Shown: positions 41,541 to 49,711 of the stretch, one piece after another | Layout of the letters: the number at the start of each line of letters is the position of its first letter | Position numbering within the stretch: position 1 is the first letter of the stretch | Assembly: GCF_039614715.1 (NCBI RefSeq) | Contig: NZ_CP154857.1 | Location: 3,844,001-3,908,000, forward strand | Source: Microbacterium sp. AZCO | Lineage (GTDB): Bacteria; Actinomycetota; Actinomycetes; Actinomycetales; Microbacteriaceae | Reading direction: 5' to 3' | DNA: 64,000 nucleotides | Position numbers and translations under genes: made by a program | The notes under the pieces: model-generated | What the model was told of the DNA's origin: nothing | The model's input: the letters and a program-made list of their open reading frames with translations, nothing else | The model's database searches: none

Positions 41541-42566
41541 ATGCAGCGGTTCGCCCTCATCGGAGCCGGCTTCATCGGCTCCGTCCACGCGGCGAACCTC
41601 GCCGCCCACCGCGGAATCGACTTCGCGCTGGTCTTCGACGTCGATCGCGCCCGTGCCGAGGCCGTCGCCGCCGAGCACGGTGCGCGGGCCGCGGCATCCC
41701 TCGACGAGGTCTTCGATCCCGGCGCGATCGACGCGGTGCTCATCGCCTCGTCGACGGACACCCACGCCGAGAACCTGAGAAGAGCGGCGGATGCCGGCAT
41801 TGCGGCGTTCGTCGAGAAGCCCATCGATCTGGATCTCGCCGCGGCGCGCGAGACCGTCGCGTATGTCGAGGCGAGCGGCATCCCCGCGATGGTGGACTTC
41901 AACCGCCGGTTCGACCGCGATCACGGCGAGCTCCAGCGGCTCGTGCGGCAGGGGGCCGTCGGCGCCGTCGAGCTCGTGCAGCTGACGTCGCGGGGCCCCG
42001 CCTCGCCGCCCCTCGACTACGTCAGGGTTTCCGGCGGACAGATGCGTGATCAGACCGTGCACTTCTTCGACCTTGCGCGGTGGATCACCGGCGAGGACCC
42101 TGTCGAGGTCTTTGTCGCAGGTTCCGCGCTCGCCGATCCGCGCATCGAGCAGTTCGGCGACGTCGACACCTCGGTCGCGACGCTGCGTCTCGCAGGCGGC
42201 GGACTGATCCAGATCGACAGCGTCCGTCGCACCGGCTACGGCTACGACGAGCGCATCGAGGTTATGGGAGCGGCGGGACTCGTCGAGTCGCGTCGGCAGC
42301 AGGCCGGAAACGTCGTCCGGTACAGCAGCCGCGATGCCGTCGCGGACGGCCTTCACGCGGGATGGTTCGAGCGCGTCCGTTCCACATACGCCGCTGCTCT
42401 CGCATCGTTCGTCACGTCGCTCGACGACGGGACGACCCCGGCGGTGACGCTCGAGGATGGCCTGAAGGCTCAGGCGATCGCGGAGGCCGCGGCAGCGTCG
42501 CTGCGCAGCGGACGACCCGAACACGTCGTCTATGACGCCCCGCTCCTGAAAAGGACGCGAATGTAA
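41541..42566 (+). CDS. second Gfo/Idh/MocA dehydrogenase (inositol dehydrogenase-like)
   Basis: A 341-residue NAD-dependent oxidoreductase. The Rossmann motif is LIGAGFIGSVHA (5-16), with Lys93 in VEKPID, the NRRFDRDH substrate loop (about 118-125), and His174 in MRDQTVHFFDLARW. The NRRFD loop and DQTVHFFD are typical of inositol 2-dehydrogenases, so it may oxidise another inositol isomer or the same substrate. It is the last gene of the forward operon. Its TAA stop lies 3 nt before operator c. Confidence 0.85.
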   Translation: MQRFALIGAGFIGSVHAANLAAHRGIDFALVFDVDRARAEAVAAEHGARAAASLDEVFDPGAIDAVLIASSTDTHAENLRRAADAGIAAFVEKPIDLDLAAARETVAYVEASGIPAMVDFNRRFDRDHGELQRLVRQGAVGAVELVQLTSRGPASPPLDYVRVSGGQMRDQTVHFFDLARWITGEDPVEVFVAGSALADPRIEQFGDVDTSVATLRLAGGGLIQIDSVRRTGYGYDERIEVMGAAGLVESRRQQAGNVVRYSSRDAVADGLHAGWFERVRSTYAAALASFVTSLDDGTTPAVTLEDGLKAQAIAEAAAASLRSGRPEHVVYDAPLLKRTRM

Positions 42567-42569
42567 GTT

Positions 42570-42587
42570 TGACAGGACATAGTGTCA
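42570..42587 (+). promoter_or_regulatory. IolR-type operator c (iolT promoter)
   Basis: TGACAGGACATAGTGTCA is the most symmetric copy (TGACA, 8 nt, TGTCA). It overlaps a perfect -35 TTGACA at 42569-42574; the -10 17 nt later (TAAGTC) is weak. It lies between the forward operon and the transporter gene and would give the latter its own regulated promoter. Confidence 0.72.
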
Positions 42588-42655
42588 TATGTAAGTCTGG
42601 CGATAGTTGACCTTGGGGCGAACGAGTTCCCGCGATACGACAAAGGAGTCCTCTC

Positions 42656-44116
42656 ATGTCCTCTCACAGCCCGAGCAATCTGGCGCAGTCGAAGTTGCCG
42701 CCGCTGACGCCCGGCGCCTATCGCAAGCGGCTGTTCGTCGTCGCGCTCATCGCGACGTTCGGCGGTCTCCTCTTCGGCTACGACACCGGCGTGATCAACG
42801 GCGCGCTGCGCCCCATGGCCGCCGAGCTCGGCCTCACGGCCTTCACGGAGGGCGTCGTCACAGCGGCGCTCCTGTTCGGTGCGGCCATCGGTGCGGCCGT
42901 CTGCGGCCGATTGTCCGACGGCTGGGGTCGCCGGAAGGCGATCATCCTGCTCGCCGTCATGTTCTTCATCGGCACCATGACGTGCGTCTTCTCCCCCAGC
43001 TTCGAGGTCATGGTCGCCGGCCGTGTCATTCTCGGCCTTGCTGTGGGTGGCGCCTCGACCGTCGTGCCCGTGTACCTCGCCGAGCTCGCACCCTACGAGA
43101 TCCGCGGTTCGCTCGCCGGCCGCAATGAGCTCATGATCGTCATCGGTCAGTTGGCCGCTTTCGTCGTCAACGCGATCATCTTCAACGTCTGGGGTGAGCA
43201 CGAGGGCGTGTGGCGCTACATGCTGGCCGTCGCGGCGATCCCCGCGATCGCGCTCTTCTTCGGCATGCTTCGCGTCCCCGAGTCGCCCCGCTGGCTCGTC
43301 GAGAAGGGTCGCCACGACGAGGCGCGCGCCGTGCTCGAGACGATCCGCCCCTTCGACCGGGCGCAGGCCGAGCTCGCCGACGTCGAGACGATCGCAGAGG
43401 AGGAGCGCGAGCAGAAGGTCACGGGCTGGCGCGGCGTGCTCGCGAACAAGTGGCTCCTCCGCATCCTGCTCGTCGGCATCGGCCTGGCGGTCGCTCAGCA
43501 GCTCACGGGCATCAACTCGATCATGTACTACGGCCAGATCGTGCTCATCGAGGCGGGCTTCTCGGAGAACGCGGCCATCATCGCGAACATCGCCCCCGGC
43601 GTCATCGCAGTGGTCGGCGGCTTCATCGCCCTGTGGATGATGGACCGGGTCAACCGCCGCACGACGCTCCTCATCGGCTTCACCCTGACGACGATCTGCC
43701 ACGTGCTCATCGGCATCGCGTCCGTCGCCCTCCCCGTCGGCAACCCGCTGCGTCCCTACGTGATCCTCTTCCTCGTCGTCGCGTTCGTGGGCTCGATGCA
43801 GACGTTCCTCAACATCGCCGTGTGGGTCATGCTGTCGGAGATCTTCCCCCTCCACATGCGCGGCTTCGGCATCGGCGTGTCGGTGTTCTTCCTCTGGATC
43901 ACGAACGCCTTCCTCGGCCTGTACTTCCCCTCGCTCGTCGAGGCGGTCGGCATCACGGGCACGTTCTTCCTCTTCGCCGGCGTCGGCGTGCTGTCGCTGA
44001 TCTTCGTGTGGACCTCGGTGCCCGAGACGCGCGGCCGCACCCTCGAGGCGCTCGAGGAGGATGTCACCACCGGTGCGATCTACACGATCAACAAGCGCCG
44101 CGGCGTCAACGTCTGA
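42656..44116 (+). CDS. iolT: MFS sugar porter, myo-inositol transporter (IolT-type)
   Basis: A 486-residue sugar:proton symporter with 12 membrane helices. The sugar-porter signatures are GGLLFGYDTGVINGAL in helix 1, GRLSDGWGRRKA between helices 2 and 3, PESPRWLVEKGR before the central loop, QQLTGINSIMYYG in helix 7 and VPETRGRTLE at the end. Position in the iol cluster and operator c support inositol as substrate. The start is ATG at 42656 with AAAGGAG 8 nt upstream. Confidence 0.9.
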   Translation: MSSHSPSNLAQSKLPPLTPGAYRKRLFVVALIATFGGLLFGYDTGVINGALRPMAAELGLTAFTEGVVTAALLFGAAIGAAVCGRLSDGWGRRKAIILLAVMFFIGTMTCVFSPSFEVMVAGRVILGLAVGGASTVVPVYLAELAPYEIRGSLAGRNELMIVIGQLAAFVVNAIIFNVWGEHEGVWRYMLAVAAIPAIALFFGMLRVPESPRWLVEKGRHDEARAVLETIRPFDRAQAELADVETIAEEEREQKVTGWRGVLANKWLLRILLVGIGLAVAQQLTGINSIMYYGQIVLIEAGFSENAAIIANIAPGVIAVVGGFIALWMMDRVNRRTTLLIGFTLTTICHVLIGIASVALPVGNPLRPYVILFLVVAFVGSMQTFLNIAVWVMLSEIFPLHMRGFGIGVSVFFLWITNAFLGLYFPSLVEAVGITGTFFLFAGVGVLSLIFVWTSVPETRGRTLEALEEDVTTGAIYTINKRRGVNV

Positions 44117-44134
44117 CACGCACTCGGTCCCGGA

Positions 44135-44171
44135 CGAATCGGCCGCCCTCCTCGCCGGGGCGGCCGATTCG
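44135..44171. terminator. bidirectional terminator between iolT and the reverse operon
   Basis: A perfect 14-bp stem, CGAATCGGCCGCCC (44135-44148) and GGGCGGCCGATTCG (44158-44171), has a 9-nt loop. It lies between two convergent stop codons (44116 and 44182). Confidence 0.85.
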
Positions 44172-44181
44172 CGTGTCCTGC

Positions 44182-45363
44182 TCAGGCCGCGTCGAAGGTC
44201 GTGGGTCCCTCGACCCGATGCACGTCTACCCATGCGCCCGAGCGGGCGCTCGCAAGGGCCGCGTCTGCGACCTCGGCGGCGGCCCAGCCGTCGGCGGCCG
44301 ATGGGGAGAGCTGGCGGGCTTCGGCGATGGACCGGAGGAAGAGGGATGCCTCGACGGTCTTGAGATCGTCGAAGCCCATGCTCGTTCCCGGCCCCGGCTG
44401 GAAGCGGGCGAAGTCGCCGTAGCCGGGCTGCGCCATGATCGTGCGGTAGCCCGCGCGGTCGTCTGCAAGGCGCAGTTCGTTGAGACGCTGGAAGTCCCAC
44501 CGCAGCGACCCCTTCGTGCCGTACACGTCGATGACGTACTCGGCACGCGTCCCGATCGCGACGCGGCTCGACTCGAAGACGCCGACGGCGCCCGAGTCGA
44601 ACCGGCCGATGACGGCGGCATAGTCCTCGTTCTCCACGGCGCCGACGGGGGCGTCGTCCGCGCCGCTGGAGAAGTGACTCGAAGCGCCGGCGGCGGGCAG
44701 CGGTCGCTCCGGGATGAAGATCTCGGTCGCCGCCGTGACGCTCGCCACCCGGCCCACGACGTACTGCGCGAGGTCGATGCCGTGCGAGAGCAGGTCGCCC
44801 ACGACACCCGACCCGGCCCGCTCCTCCAGGAAGCGCCAGGTCAGCGCACCGCGCGGGTCGGCCGAGTAGTCGGCGAGGAAGCTCACCCGCACGTTCGTGA
44901 TCGCGCCCAGCGCGCCTTCCCGCACGAGCCGACGCGCTTCGGCGATCGCCGGCACGTGGCGGTAGTTGAATCCGACCGACGTCACAACCCCCGCGGCGGA
45001 CGCGGCGGCGGCGATGTCGCGCGACTCGGCGGCATCCCGGCCCATGGGCTTCTCGATCCAGAAGGGCTTGCCGGCCTCAGCCGCCGCGAGCGCGATCTCG
45101 TGGTGCAGGAAGTTCGGCGAGCAGATCGAGACGGCGTCGATCTCAGGGTCGGCGAGCAGCTCCCGGTGGTCGGCGACGGCGCGGCGGTAGCCGAGCACGT
45201 CGACGGCGTGCGCGCGGCCGCCCTCGTCGGGGTCGGCCGCGGTGTGCAGCACGGCGCGCAGGGGCAGCTCGGGGTAGTGATGGGCGGCGGCCAGGTACGC
45301 GCGCGAGTGCAGGCGCCCCATCCAGCCGACCGAGATCAGACCGATGTTGATCGCCGAGGTCAT
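44182..45363 (-). CDS. third Gfo/Idh/MocA oxidoreductase
   Basis: A 393-residue NAD(P)-dependent enzyme, longer than inositol dehydrogenase. The GLISVGWMGRLHSRAY opening (8-23), IEKPMGRD with the catalytic Lys (about 100), GFNYRHVPA (about 130), and GDLLSHGIDLAQYVVG with the catalytic His (about 190) are visible. The larger size and the C-terminal YGTKGSLRWDFQRLNEL segment resemble oxidoreductases acting on glycosides or glucose/inositol derivatives. It is the last gene of the reverse operon, with a 4-nt overlap with the gene before it. Substrate unknown. Confidence 0.83.
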   Translation of the reverse strand: MTSAINIGLISVGWMGRLHSRAYLAAAHHYPELPLRAVLHTAADPDEGGRAHAVDVLGYRRAVADHRELLADPEIDAVSICSPNFLHHEIALAAAEAGKPFWIEKPMGRDAAESRDIAAAASAAGVVTSVGFNYRHVPAIAEARRLVREGALGAITNVRVSFLADYSADPRGALTWRFLEERAGSGVVGDLLSHGIDLAQYVVGRVASVTAATEIFIPERPLPAAGASSHFSSGADDAPVGAVENEDYAAVIGRFDSGAVGVFESSRVAIGTRAEYVIDVYGTKGSLRWDFQRLNELRLADDRAGYRTIMAQPGYGDFARFQPGPGTSMGFDDLKTVEASLFLRSIAEARQLSPSAADGWAAAEVADAALASARSGAWVDVHRVEGPTTFDAA

Positions 45364-46373
45364 GAGACGAGCGACTCCTCGAGCGCGCGGTCGGCGGCGA
45401 TGAGCACGTCGGCGGCGACGCGGACGCCTTCGACACGGCCGAGTTCGACGTCTTCGTGCTCGATGTTGACGCACATGTCGGGGTCGATGTCGTGCAAGGC
45501 GCGGAGGAACTCGGTCCAATACGCGACGTCATGCCCCTTGCCGAGCGCGACGAAGTCCCACGCGGACTGCTTCGGCCATTCGTTGGCCCACTCGTCGCCG
45601 CCGAGGTTCGTGCGCGCCTCGTCCGGCGACAGCCGCCGGAAGGAGTTGTCGAGGACGCCGTTGAGCTGCGCCCATTGCGGATTGATTCGCACGTCCTTCG
45701 CGGCGGCGTGGAAGATCAGCTCGCCGAGATGGCGAGCGACGGCGATCGGGTCCATCTGCTGCCAGAACAGGTGCGACGCGTCGAGCTCCACGCCCACGTT
45801 CGTGGCGCCGGTGAGCTCGATGAGCTTGTGAACGTCCGCGGAGTTGAAGACGAGGTTCTGGGGGTGCAGCTCGAGCGCGACCTTGACGCCGTGATCGGCC
45901 GCGAGCCGATCGGTCTCGCGCCAGAAGTCGGCGGCGATGTCCCACTGGTAGTCGAGCACGTCGAGCGCGGCGGAGTTCCACGCGTTGACGATCCAGTTGA
46001 CCCGCGTCGCGCCCGGTTCGCCGCCGGGAAGTCCGGACATCGTCACGACGCGGTGCTGGCCCAGGCGCTCGGCGAGGCGGATCGACCGGCGCACATCCTC
46101 GGCGTGCTTGTCGCCGATCGCCGGCGTGGGGTGCAGCGGGTTGCCGTTGCAGTTCAGGCCGGCGATCTCGACGCCCGTGCCCTCGAAGACGCCGAGGAAG
46201 TCGTCCCGCGCGGTGTCGCTTTCGAGGATGTCGTCGAACGTCGGAACATGCGCGGCGGGCAGGAAGCCGCCGGTGTTGAGCTCGATGCCGGTCAGTCCGA
46301 CCGAGGCGATGACCTCGAGGGCGTCGGGCAGCGAGCGGTCGTGAAGGATGGCGTTGTACAGGCCGAGTCGCAT
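45360..46373 (-). CDS. third accessory TIM-barrel isomerase/epimerase-like protein
   Basis: A 337-residue xylose-isomerase-like barrel. Metal-site residues are in VALELHPQNLVFNS (about 165-178), VGVELDASHLFWQQMDP (about 190-206), IFHAAAKDVRIN (about 218-229) and DMCVNIEHEDVELG. The HAAAKDV and IEHEDVE elements are found in barrel proteins that accompany Gfo/Idh enzymes in sugar-derivative breakdown. It sits between two Gfo/Idh genes, which suggests an oxidise-then-isomerise or eliminate module. The start is ATG at 46373. Confidence 0.8.
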   Translation of the reverse strand: MRLGLYNAILHDRSLPDALEVIASVGLTGIELNTGGFLPAAHVPTFDDILESDTARDDFLGVFEGTGVEIAGLNCNGNPLHPTPAIGDKHAEDVRRSIRLAERLGQHRVVTMSGLPGGEPGATRVNWIVNAWNSAALDVLDYQWDIAADFWRETDRLAADHGVKVALELHPQNLVFNSADVHKLIELTGATNVGVELDASHLFWQQMDPIAVARHLGELIFHAAAKDVRINPQWAQLNGVLDNSFRRLSPDEARTNLGGDEWANEWPKQSAWDFVALGKGHDVAYWTEFLRALHDIDPDMCVNIEHEDVELGRVEGVRVAADVLIAADRALEESLVS

Positions 46374-46387
46374 GGCGGTGGTTCCTT

Positions 46388-47593
46388 TCAGCTCGCGACG
46401 GCGATCGTGGAGGGGACGGCGATGGATGCTCCGCCCGCCGCGGCGGACCGCGCGACGGCATCGATGAGCAGCATGTTGTGCAGACCCTCGTCGAAGCCCG
46501 CGTTGCGCGGCAGCGAGTCTGCCTCGGAAATGCCGGCGACCTCCTCGAGGAACGCGCGTGCCTGGAAGACGAAGCCGTCGTTCTGTCCGATGCCCACACC
46601 CGGGGCATCCATCGCGAGACCGCCACGCCAGTAGGGGTGCACGGGTCCGAGGGTGACTGTGCGGTAACCGGCGTCCGCCTGCTCCGGCAGGAAGAGCTGG
46701 AACTCGCCGGGGTGGCGGAAGTCGAACGACGCAGAGCCCTTCTCGCCGAAGATCTCGAACGTGAGGGTGTTCGGGTGGCCGGCCGCGACGCGCGACACCT
46801 GCAATGTGGCGGTGCCACCGTCCGCGAACTCCCCTGTGAACGCCGCGACGTCGTCGTTCTCAACGGCCTCGCGCTCGTCCGACACCGCGCCACCCTCATG
46901 GCCGACGACGACTCCCAGCGGCTTCGGGCGGCTGGGGATGACGGTGGAAAGGCTGCCTCCCCGGACCGAAGCGAACTCCGTGCCGGCGACGAACTCGGCG
47001 AGGTAGGTGAGGTGACTGCCCACGTCGGCGAGAGCACCTGATCCGTTCGGGCCCTTGTAGCGCCAGCTGATCGGCGACTCGGGGTTGCAGCCGTAGTCGG
47101 TCCAGTAGGACCCGCTCACGTTGAGCACCCGGCCGATGCGGCCCGACTGCACGAGGTCGCGGATGTGTGCGATGCCGGGGGAGCGACGGAACGTGAGGCC
47201 GATGCGTGCGACCGTCGAGGCCGCGTCGGCCGCAGCCACCATGCTGAGTGCGTCGTCGAGCGTGTCGGAGAGCGGCTTCTCGCAGAGCACATGCTTGCCG
47301 GCGGCGAGCAGTGCCTCGACGATCTCACGATGGAGCGAGTTGGCGACGACGACGCTCACGACGTCGATGTCGTCGGCCTCGGCGATCGCCTGCCACGACG
47401 TGTCGTGCCGCTCGAACCCGAACCGCTTCGCGGTCGACTCGGCCAGCGGTGCGTAGGCGTCGGCGATCGATACGAGCCGGACGGGCGGAAGGATGCTGTC
47501 GTACAGCGTGGGGGCAGTGCGGTAACCGGCGGCGTGGGCCTTGCCGGCCATGCCGGCGCCGATCACGGCGACGCCGAGAGCGGTCGTGCTCAT
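46388..47593 (-). CDS. fourth Gfo/Idh/MocA oxidoreductase
   Basis: A 401-residue NAD(P)-dependent oxidoreductase. It has AVIGAGMAGKAHAAGY (8-23), CEKPLSDT with the catalytic Lys (about 99), and DVGSHLTYLAEFVAG with the catalytic His (about 197). A long insert with KPLGVVVGHEGGAVSDERE follows, then FEIFGEKGSASFDF. It is the first gene of the reverse operon, 14 nt before the barrel gene. Operator d lies 91-108 nt upstream. It is distinct from IolG; the substrate is probably an inositol or sugar derivative. Confidence 0.83.
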   Translation of the reverse strand: MSTTALGVAVIGAGMAGKAHAAGYRTAPTLYDSILPPVRLVSIADAYAPLAESTAKRFGFERHDTSWQAIAEADDIDVVSVVVANSLHREIVEALLAAGKHVLCEKPLSDTLDDALSMVAAADAASTVARIGLTFRRSPGIAHIRDLVQSGRIGRVLNVSGSYWTDYGCNPESPISWRYKGPNGSGALADVGSHLTYLAEFVAGTEFASVRGGSLSTVIPSRPKPLGVVVGHEGGAVSDEREAVENDDVAAFTGEFADGGTATLQVSRVAAGHPNTLTFEIFGEKGSASFDFRHPGEFQLFLPEQADAGYRTVTLGPVHPYWRGGLAMDAPGVGIGQNDGFVFQARAFLEEVAGISEADSLPRNAGFDEGLHNMLLIDAVARSAAAGGASIAVPSTIAVAS

Positions 47594-47673
47594 CGAATTT
47601 CTCCTTGGTGGGCGGGCCGCTCCTCACGGCGCCGGTGCGGTGAGAGACTCCATCTGGAGCGCTCCACATCGGC

Positions 47674-47702
47674 ACTCTAATATTGTCTATATGTCCTGTC
47701 AA
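47674..47702 (-). promoter_or_regulatory. promoter of the reverse dehydrogenase operon
   Basis: On the reverse strand: -35 TTGACA (47702-47697), a 17-nt spacer, and -10 TAGAGT (47679-47674). Operator d covers the -35 and the spacer. Confidence 0.6.
47684..47701 (-). promoter_or_regulatory. IolR-type operator d (reverse operon / lacI gap)
   Basis: The reverse strand reads TGACAGGACATATAGACA. Its first 12 bases are identical to operator c. It lies 23 nt before the LacI-family gene, so it could affect both directions. Confidence 0.72.
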
Positions 47703-47723
47703 TAACTGATCGAGAGTGATGCC

Positions 47724-48716
47724 GTGAGCCTGTCCCGGCCGACCATCTACGACGTCGCACGCCGCGCCGGCGTGTCCAAATCGCTCGTCTCGCTCGTCCT
47801 GCGCGGGGCGAGCGGCGTGAGCGCGCAGTCCAAGGAGGCAGTCGAGCGAGCGATCCGCGAGCTCGACTACCGCCCGTCGCGCGCCGCCGCGGCACTCGCG
47901 GCCGGGCGTACGCGGCTGGTCGGTGTACTCATCGACGACTACGCCAACCCCTGGTTCGTCGATCTGCTGCGTGGACTCGACGAGGCGCTGAGTCCCGACG
48001 GCTACCGGCTGACCGTCGTCGACACCGCGACCGCGTCGCGCAGCGAGGATCCCGTCGAAGGCCTCCTCTCGATGCGCGTCGACGGCATCGTCGTCGCGCG
48101 AGACGTGCCGCACCTCCTGCTCGGCGAGAGCGCGCCGCCCTTCGTGATCGCCGGCACGCGGGCCGACATGCCGGAGGGCGGGGACGCCGTCGGCAACGAC
48201 GACGAGCACGGTGCGCGGCTCGCGACGGAGCACCTGCTGGCGCTCGGGCACCGCGACATCGGCCATCTCTCCGTCGGCGGTGGAGCGGGCGGCGTCCGTC
48301 GCGAGAGCTTCCTCGCGACGATGCGGGATGCCGGGGCCCGGCCCACTGCGACCCCGTATCGCGGTCCTGCCAGTGAACGAGCCGGATACGCGAGCGCCCT
48401 CGATCTCCTGCGCGCCGATCCGCGAGTCACAGGCGTCTTCGCGGGGAACGACGTCATGGCGATCGGCGCCCTCGGTGCCGCGCGGGAGCTCGGGCTGGAC
48501 GTGCCGGGGCAGCTCTCGATCGTCGGCTACGACAACACGGCGCTCGCCCAGACGCGGCTGATCGATCTCACGACCGTCGACGACGACAGCGTGGGCGTAG
48601 GGCGGGAGTCGGGGCGACTCCTTCTCGCGCGCATGGCGGGGAAGGAGCCGGACGGCGTCCGGCGCACGCTCGAGCCGTCGCTCGTCGTCCGTGGAACGAC
48701 GGCCGCTCCTGCCTGA
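47724..48716 (+). CDS. LacI-family transcriptional regulator
   Basis: A 330-residue repressor. The N-terminal helix-turn-helix TIYDVARRAGVSKSLVSLVL is at residues ~7-26, followed by the hinge region YRPSRAAAALAAGRT. The periplasmic-binding-like core has VGVLIDDYANPWFVDLLRGL and ends in SIVGYDNTALAQT...TTVDDD. It diverges from the reverse dehydrogenase operon and faces the ABC transporter operon; either may be its target. The 18-nt elements lack the central CG usual for LacI operators, so I assign those to IolR instead. The GTG start is at 47724. Confidence 0.87.
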   Translation: MSLSRPTIYDVARRAGVSKSLVSLVLRGASGVSAQSKEAVERAIRELDYRPSRAAAALAAGRTRLVGVLIDDYANPWFVDLLRGLDEALSPDGYRLTVVDTATASRSEDPVEGLLSMRVDGIVVARDVPHLLLGESAPPFVIAGTRADMPEGGDAVGNDDEHGARLATEHLLALGHRDIGHLSVGGGAGGVRRESFLATMRDAGARPTATPYRGPASERAGYASALDLLRADPRVTGVFAGNDVMAIGALGAARELGLDVPGQLSIVGYDNTALAQTRLIDLTTVDDDSVGVGRESGRLLLARMAGKEPDGVRRTLEPSLVVRGTTAAPA

Positions 48717-48781
48717 TGCCTGGTTCGATCGCGCGGTGCAATGCCGCTGAGGGCTCTGACTCCTTCGACGACGGACGAAAG

Positions 48782-48824
48782 GGAGAGGGGCGGGAATCCG
48801 GCATCCGGATTCCCGCCCCTCTCC
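48782..48824. terminator. bidirectional terminator between LacI gene and ABC operon
   Basis: A perfect 20-bp stem (48782-48801 with 48805-48824) has a 3-nt loop, CAT, and lies between convergent stop codons at 48716 and 48833. It is the longest perfect hairpin in the window. Flanking purine and pyrimidine runs make it work in both directions. Confidence 0.85.
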
Positions 48825-48832
48825 TGGACGTC

Positions 48833-49711
48833 TCAGCGGCGCCGTGTCGCGGAGTCCTGCTCGAGCGTTCGGATGGCGTTGGTCATACCGCCGAGCTCCT
48901 TCAGCTCGTGACTCAGCTCCGTCAGCTCGTCGCCGCCGGCCATCTGGCGGGTCAACTCGTCGAGGGCGACCTCGTCGCGCTTCTTGTCGAGCACCGCCTG
49001 TCCGAGCTTGAGGATGACGAAGTGGTCGCCGACCAAGTAGGCGTGGTGGGGATTGTGCGTGATGAAGACGACGCCCAGACCCGCATCCCGCGCTGCCGCG
49101 GTGTACTTGAGCACGACACCGGACTGCTTCACACCGAGGGCCGCGGTGGGCTCGTCGAGGATCAGGACCTTGGCGCCGAAGTAGACGGCGCGGGCGATCG
49201 CGACGCACTGGCGCTGGCCCCCTGAGAGCGTGCCGATGGGCTGATCGATGTCCTTGACGACGACGCCCATCTTGCGCAGCTCCGTGTCCGCGATCTCCTT
49301 CATGGCGCGGATGCGCATTCCGGAGAGCGGGAACCTGCCGCTCACGAGCTCGGAGCCGAGGAAGAAGTTGCGCCACGTCTCCATGAGGCCCACGACGGCG
49401 AGGTCCTGGTACACGGTGGCGATCCCCTCGGCGAGCGCCTCGCGTGGTGAGCCGAAGTGCGCCTCCTGCCCGTTGACCTCGAGGACACCCTCGTTGTGAG
49501 GGTGCAGGCCCGCCATGATCTTGATCAGGGTGGACTTGCCCGCGCCGTTGTCGCCGAGGACGCAGGTGACCTCGCCGGCGTTGACCTTCAGATTGATTCC
49601 CTTGAGGGCCCGGACGGCGCCGTACGTCTTGCCGACGTCCGTCATCTTGATGAGCGTCGTGCCGCGTCCTGCCGGAGCGGCCGAGTGCAGTGCATCGGTC
49701 ATGGCGGTCAT
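48833..49711 (-). CDS. CUT2-type sugar ABC transporter, ATP-binding protein
   Basis: A 292-residue single-cassette ATPase. Walker A GDNGAGKST is at about 51-59, the signature LSGGQRQ at about 160-166, and Walker B VLILDEP at about 181-187. The opening TLIKMTDVGKTYGAVRALKGINL fits the FrcA/RbsA-like group, but only one cassette is present instead of the usual two of RbsA. It overlaps the permease gene (ATGA). It energises uptake with the permease and lipoprotein encoded upstream on the same strand; the sugar is probably an inositol or related compound, by context. Confidence 0.9.
   Translation of the reverse strand: MTAMTDALHSAAPAGRGTTLIKMTDVGKTYGAVRALKGINLKVNAGEVTCVLGDNGAGKSTLIKIMAGLHPHNEGVLEVNGQEAHFGSPREALAEGIATVYQDLAVVGLMETWRNFFLGSELVSGRFPLSGMRIRAMKEIADTELRKMGVVVKDIDQPIGTLSGGQRQCVAIARAVYFGAKVLILDEPTAALGVKQSGVVLKYTAAARDAGLGVVFITHNPHHAYLVGDHFVILKLGQAVLDKKRDEVALDELTRQMAGGDELTELSHELKELGGMTNAIRTLEQDSATRRR

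Noticed and set aside
47724..48716. LacI protein as the reader of the seven 18-nt sites
   Set aside because: The sites lack the central CG palindrome usual for LacI-family operators, and one lies at the GntR gene's own promoter. The half-sites fit a GntR-type IolR motif better.
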